Below are positions 58,841-64,000 of a stretch of DNA of 64,000 nucleotides, piece by piece. The notes beneath the pieces are model-generated. The model saw only the letters and a program-made list of their open reading frames with translations, was not told the origin of the DNA and made no database searches. The number at the start of each line of letters is the position of its first letter. Position 1 is the stretch's first letter. Source of the stretch: Polytrichum commune (Eukaryota > Streptophyta > Polytrichopsida > Polytrichales > Polytrichaceae); the NCBI GenBank assembly GCA_950295325.1, contig OX485806.1:41230001-41294000 (forward strand), read 5' to 3'. Made by a program: the position numbers and the translations under genes.

Positions 58841-61800
58841 TACAGTTTGTCTTAACCCTTAACTTTCTAAGAGGCCCTTTTTGGGCTTACGAATGGCTTT
58901 TGAAGGCAAGTTCGTCCAAAAGGATGGTGAGAGGAAGGTCACATTAGGCATCATTGTATTTTTTATGAAACTTTCTTGTGGATCATAACATTACCCAACG
59001 CTTTATTCTTGTGTTGCGGGCCCTCAAAATATAATAGTGAGATTCTTGAAAAGTTGTGCAGGGAGATTCAATTTCAGATTGAACTCCCAACATTCCCCTG
59101 TTATATTCTGAGCGTCCACGTCGCTAAGGAATGTTATGATGCCGATGATCCCATTCCCATACGAAAAAATGGGCATTCACAATAAATTTTTAAAGTCAAG
59201 AATGAACTAATGTTTTCCTTTGTTGACAAATTACTATATTCATAAGTTTTTAAATGATATCTTGCCAATTTTCTATAGACTCTTTTCCATACCTCAAAGT
59301 GCATATTTAGATTCTCAATTTAATCTTGAAATTTTGGACTATATTTTTATTTTATTTATTTATTGCAATTTCTAGAAGTTCAATTATTCTAAATCAATTA
59401 TTAAGAAATTGTGAAAATATTAACCGTATTGATGTGATCTTAAATCATTAGCAACAACTTTCCTTTTTGGTACAATATAAATTGAGCTTTAGAAAGCTTG
59501 CTTCTTAGATGATCTAATGAAACCACAATTTGCTCTAGGAATTTAAGGGTTAAACTTATCATGCTTTTGGAAGTGGACTCTCAGTGGTGTAAAGGCCACT
59601 TTACACTACATACTACAATATACAATTTGGTAGATGCCAAGGAACATTTGACCAAAGACCACATCGTTGTGACCAAAAGCCTTGTGACTATGGCCAACAA
59701 TCATATTGTTGTGCACAACAACCAAAATGTTGTAGTCAAATAATGTGTGGCGAAATATCAAAAAGAAGGAAAGAAAACATAACTTTGATGTTGTCATTGG
59801 CATGAATTGCAATGTTGCTTTATTTTTTAATTAGACTAAGTCTATATGTAATCATGAAACAAACATTACGAGAGTTAGAGGACCCCCGACAACTGTTGCC
59901 TTCTTTTGAAGGTGAACACCTTGAACAAGCACATACAAGCCAACCCAAGGGAAAACCTCTAGGTTCCCACCTAGTTGGTTGCAAATATATGGATCACCCG
60001 GATACCCCACACTATGATTGGGTGGTCATAAGTGGTAAGGTGCACTCGAAGGAACAAATGCCCAACCCATATGCTTTGTGACCCAAACTCTCAATAAACA
60101 CCCTTTGCGCACCTACATGCTATAATCAAGGTAAAGCATCCCTCATTTGTGCTAGCCCCTGAGTTAGCGTCATTTCTCTCTCTAGGGGTTGCTACAGATT
60201 ACATCACCGGTCTCCACATAGGCGTAAACTAAAGATTATGGATGAAATATCCTATGCATGAATAGAAAAGAGCAAGAAAGTTGTTGGAAGTCCTTTCCAC
60301 TTGGATGAGTGACATGTTATGTTGCTCATGTCAAATCCCACGGCAATGGATTTTATAGGGACATGTGGGCAAGTCCCACAGTAGGGATCTACTCATGCTC
60401 ATGTTTCATGCCCTAGTTTCACTCACCTCCTTTGCTTGGGAAATCATCATGCCACATAAAAAGAGGTTATGAATTTGTTTTCTTTTATATAACATAGACG
60501 ATTTAGATCTTTGTACTATTCTAGACACGTGTATTGATGAGGACTCGATGGAAAAAGGCTCGAAAAAATAATTAAACAACACCCTATTGAATATTGGTAC
60601 AGAGTGGCGCATTCTAATGTATGGCTAACTCTACATGGTGTCATCGATATTAGGGTTTCCATATGAAAAATCATAGAAAGAGATGAAGGATCTCATGAGC
60701 AAGTTAGGAATTTCAATATCTATAGGCAGTTGATGGCTCATAGTGATCCATACATACACAATTACAACGGTGAATAGTGATTGAAAGACTAAATTGAATT
60801 CATCACAAAATGCCATCATGGCAATTGAAGCATCGTACAGAGAAATTCTTTCAAGCAACAAGACAACAAGAAACGAGAGTGGAAAAAGAAGGAAGAAAAT
60901 CTCACACCTTGTTCATTGCAATTTCAAATATCTCGTAGCTTGCAATGTGCCCACTTCCCTAGTTGTTAGTATGTGTTATTCATCCCCCACTTATCTTGGG
61001 TGATAATCTGAAGCATATTGGAGGGTACGAGGTAAGAATCAAGTTTGAGCTCGGGTTTCATATGGGTTTCTCTTCTTTCTTGTATGATGGGGTGTTGAAA
61101 GTTTACGTAGAATTTTATAGATAAATCAAGCTTTGTTGTCACTCCTCTGGGATTGAGAGTTTAGACTGGAAGACATTGAGATAGTATCTACATGATTGTG
61201 GTGGCCATTTGAGAAGAGTTGGTTGGAAGGAACCTTTGTGTCCTCTTCATAATATTTCAAGCTATATGCATGAGGTTGGTGGCATGTTTATGTTTCATTG
61301 TAGTGTTATTCTGACAAGTTTTATAACCCTTTCGAACTTGTTTGTTGTCTCAAGTGCGTGTGGATATCTTGTGATACATGAAGGTCTCATTCAATTGTTG
61401 GCACAAAGCTACCATAGGCTGATAATAAGTTGGGCATGTCCTTCCCATTAATTAATTAATTTTAAAAAAGGGCTTAGGCGGTCCGTAATTACATTCATGA
61501 AAAATAGGAAAAGTAGTTATATGTATATTTATTGATTTAGGCACAAAGTATATCCTACATAAAAATCCATGTACTGTAACTTATTTTTCATTCATTCATG
61601 ACGGCTAAGTACACGATGTTGTCCTTGAGGGTTTAGGTTAATCCGTTCAAATGTGCTAATAGGGGTCGTGAACAATATATTTTGTTATTTTGTGCTCATG
61701 TTCGGTAGAGGTTGTTTAAGCATTTGCAAGCATGGCTAAGAGCCAAAGGCAAATCAATCATATGTTTCCTCCCATTGACACGGATGAGAGAATATTGAGC

Positions 61801-64000
61801 GTTGCAAGTGATATTAAAGTTTTGAGTCCCCAAGTCGAGAGAGACTGCCTTGGGAAGATTGGAGAATTTCCTAAAATCTAGGCATTTTGATGATTATTTT
61901 TCTTTCATAAACACCCACACAAAATGCTAAAATATAAAAACTACGCAATCAAATGGTCCTTAAGTAAAAAAAATAATCTTAATAAATACCTTTTGCTCGA
62001 ACATGTGTCCATTACTCCACACTTATTGCATGCAATGGTAGTTATTCTTGAATTTAGCAAAGATGTCAAGAACATGAGGTACTAGACAGCAATGTGCAAA
62101 TGAACTTCAAGCGGGCTTTGGGCATCACATCCTCCCCTCATGGCTATATAGAAATTATTGTATTAAGGGTGTATTAATGGCTTTAGTATTTGTTCTTGGT
62201 CAATTGTTCCAATTGACCACTACTAGTACACAACTTTAAGAAATAAATTTTTTCAAATAAATTCAAAAACTTCAAAGAAGAATTGAACCATTAGATCTTG
62301 TTGATCTTATTGACCACAACCAAAACACATTCAGTTAGTTATAGCCTTAGGTTATTCAAATAGTTGGTGATGAATTGATGAAACATGGCACAACATCTAT
62401 CGGTCTAAAAGAAACGACTTCATTAACATGAGATACAAAACATGGACGTGTGAATGAACATGATGTGGCCTCTAGCTGCCACATCATAGCTGCCAATGAC
62501 GTGATGTGAGTACCTCGAATGAATAATTGTGTTTTTTTTTTTTTTTTTTTTTTTTTTTTGGGTGCAGTAACAACTATAACATAATCAAAATTTTGTTTTT
62601 GGTTGATTGCTAATTTTGATTGAATAAGCACAATTGCTCCAGTCGATTGCTACTAGCAATCAAAATCAAGAAATTAATGAATTAAAAACAAAACAAAACA
62701 AAACACTCAACCATTACATTTGTACGGAGAGAACACATTCATAGAATTATGGCATTAAAACATAAATAACCCAGCAATGTAAACTAAAAGCTCAACATTA
62801 GGCTCCTACAATTCACCAACACCTTCAAACTAAAGAGTTCAAAACTCCAAAAAATCACCAAAAGAAGTTATTGTCACCTCAAGAATGGATGGACGCACTG
62901 GCAGTTTAGATTACCTACTCACGAATAGGCTAGTTCAAGCAGCTAAATGTGAATGGTATTATTAATGTAAATATCTCATTTTTGGGGTTCGTGTTTGTTC
63001 TCTAGATAGATGGGGAAACCTTTGCAGACCATGAACCCAGACAAAAGGGCCACAAACTGCATCACTGATGCGTTGTGAACGACTCCCTTCGTTCGCGCTC
63101 GCGGGCTAGGAAGATCTTGGCCGTCGATTGCGATCTGAGAGATTTAAAGGTTCCTATGCTGACCCAACTTCAAGCTTCTCTTTCCTTCGGACATAGCTTG
63201 AAAAACTTCACATTGGATGAAATCTCCACTTTCACCCACTCATGAATCTAGGATGAAATTGTTCAAAATATGCCCTTCATTAAAAGGACTTACGGAGGAG
63301 ATGATGCCAGCAGAAGGAATCAAACTTGTACTTCTTCCTTCCTAGAAGGAGAATCAAGGGTAGTAGCCATCAACTCCAAGCCTTTTTTGATGGCCAACCT
63401 TTAAATGAAATGAAATTTACCTGGTTGTATGAGAACATTTGTGTGGGATTTTGAAGGTTCCCATAGGGTTCCTAAAGTTCCCAATGGAGTTCCCCTAAGA
63501 ACTTTTTATGTCCGAGACTTTCCCCCTTTGATGGTCAACTTAGGCATTACCCACAAAGCAATTCAAACACTCAAATCCAGAGATACATTTATAAATTTCG
63601 GTGGTGTGATTATTGCAAACATATGTGCCCATGTGCATGCGGGATTTCCCCCCCCCCCCCCCCCTATATGTTTGACATTTATTTGAATTTTGACCTCTTT
63701 TTGGGTTTATCCTCAATTTATTTTTCACTTGCACATTCTTGACACTTTTATTCTTAGCTACCATTCAAAGTTTCCATGTTGATGCTGTCAATGATGGCCT
63801 ATAATGGGAGCACAACAATGGCGTAACATTTGGTGTTTAAGCAATTTATGTTTCCAAATGAGCTTCATATATGGTCGATGTATGAGGAGAGATTTGGACG
63901 GACATTGTTTGATGTGATCTACTTTAAATTTGTCAATGGATGCCTGATGTCATTGGAACATGGGTGGACATGTTCATAAAAATATGTCTTTTTGGGGTTA
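58841..64000. other. Gene-poor spacer to the end of the window
   Basis: Frames such as 58976-59185, 59812-60081 and 61209-61451 are short and unrecognised. A T28 run lies at 62532-62559. A small GC-richer patch at about 63060-63160 resembles a promoter or 5' leader but leads into no recognised gene. F4 copy 2 lies at 63430-63497 and a C17 run at 63648-63664. Confidence 0.45.
63430..63497 (+). repeat. F4 short dispersed repeat, copy 2
   Basis: gtgggattttgaaggttccc, then a short insertion and agttcccaatggagttccc, as at 44735-44795. Confidence 0.75.

Overview
This window is nuclear DNA of a land plant. The evidence is four plant-type housekeeping genes with canonical GT/GC-AG introns, a telo-box ahead of a ribosomal protein gene, a Ty1/copia element, and many miniature inverted-repeat transposons (MITEs) in AT-rich spacer. 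A CBS/PB1 protein of the plant CBSCBSPB type and a plant-like 19-coding-exon NADP-malic enzyme rule out an animal or fungal source. The species cannot be fixed from sequence alone. The moderately long, repeat-filled introns would suit a seed-free plant such as a fern or lycophyte, but that is a guess.

Layout. 211-4267 (+): 3' part of a CBS/PB1 membrane-anchored protein; its first CBS domain lies before the window. 5497-10667 (-): a decayed Ty1/copia retrotransposon with both LTRs. 10747-11024: a Mutator-type MITE with a 9-bp target duplication. 11-17.8 kb: several MITE families, hairpins and microsatellites. 18344-20120 (+): complete RPL27. 20-24 kb: repeats, including a SINE nested inside a MITE. 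24399-30357 (+): complete SPOUT-family RNA methyltransferase gene in 11 exons. 31215-43306 (-): complete NADP-malic enzyme with a separate leader exon, convergent with the methyltransferase gene. 43.3-64 kb: no convincing gene; MITEs, a SINE, poly-G/C tracts, a pyrimidine-rich block and a small GC-rich island with possible gene fragments.

The four genes are unrelated housekeeping loci and form no pathway or operon. I rebuilt their exons by hand from reading-frame continuity, splice signals and family resemblance. Summed exon lengths give 470 codons (partial CBS/PB1), 135 (RPL27), 417 (methyltransferase) and 592 (malic enzyme), with phase preserved at every junction. Much of the spacer resolves into recurring repeat families defined here by eye: F1 and F2 (MITEs with AAGGT ends), pogo/Emigrant-like MITEs with TA target duplications, a 943-bp element with CCGTAGTTTA ends, a tRNA-derived SINE, and dispersed families F3 to F5. 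I found no defence island, biosynthetic cluster or other clearly new system. The most unusual observations are an open, Leu/Ser/Arg-rich frame ahead of the malic-enzyme ATG, the set of pogo-like MITEs, the nested SINE, and the recurrent poly-G/C runs in AT-rich DNA.
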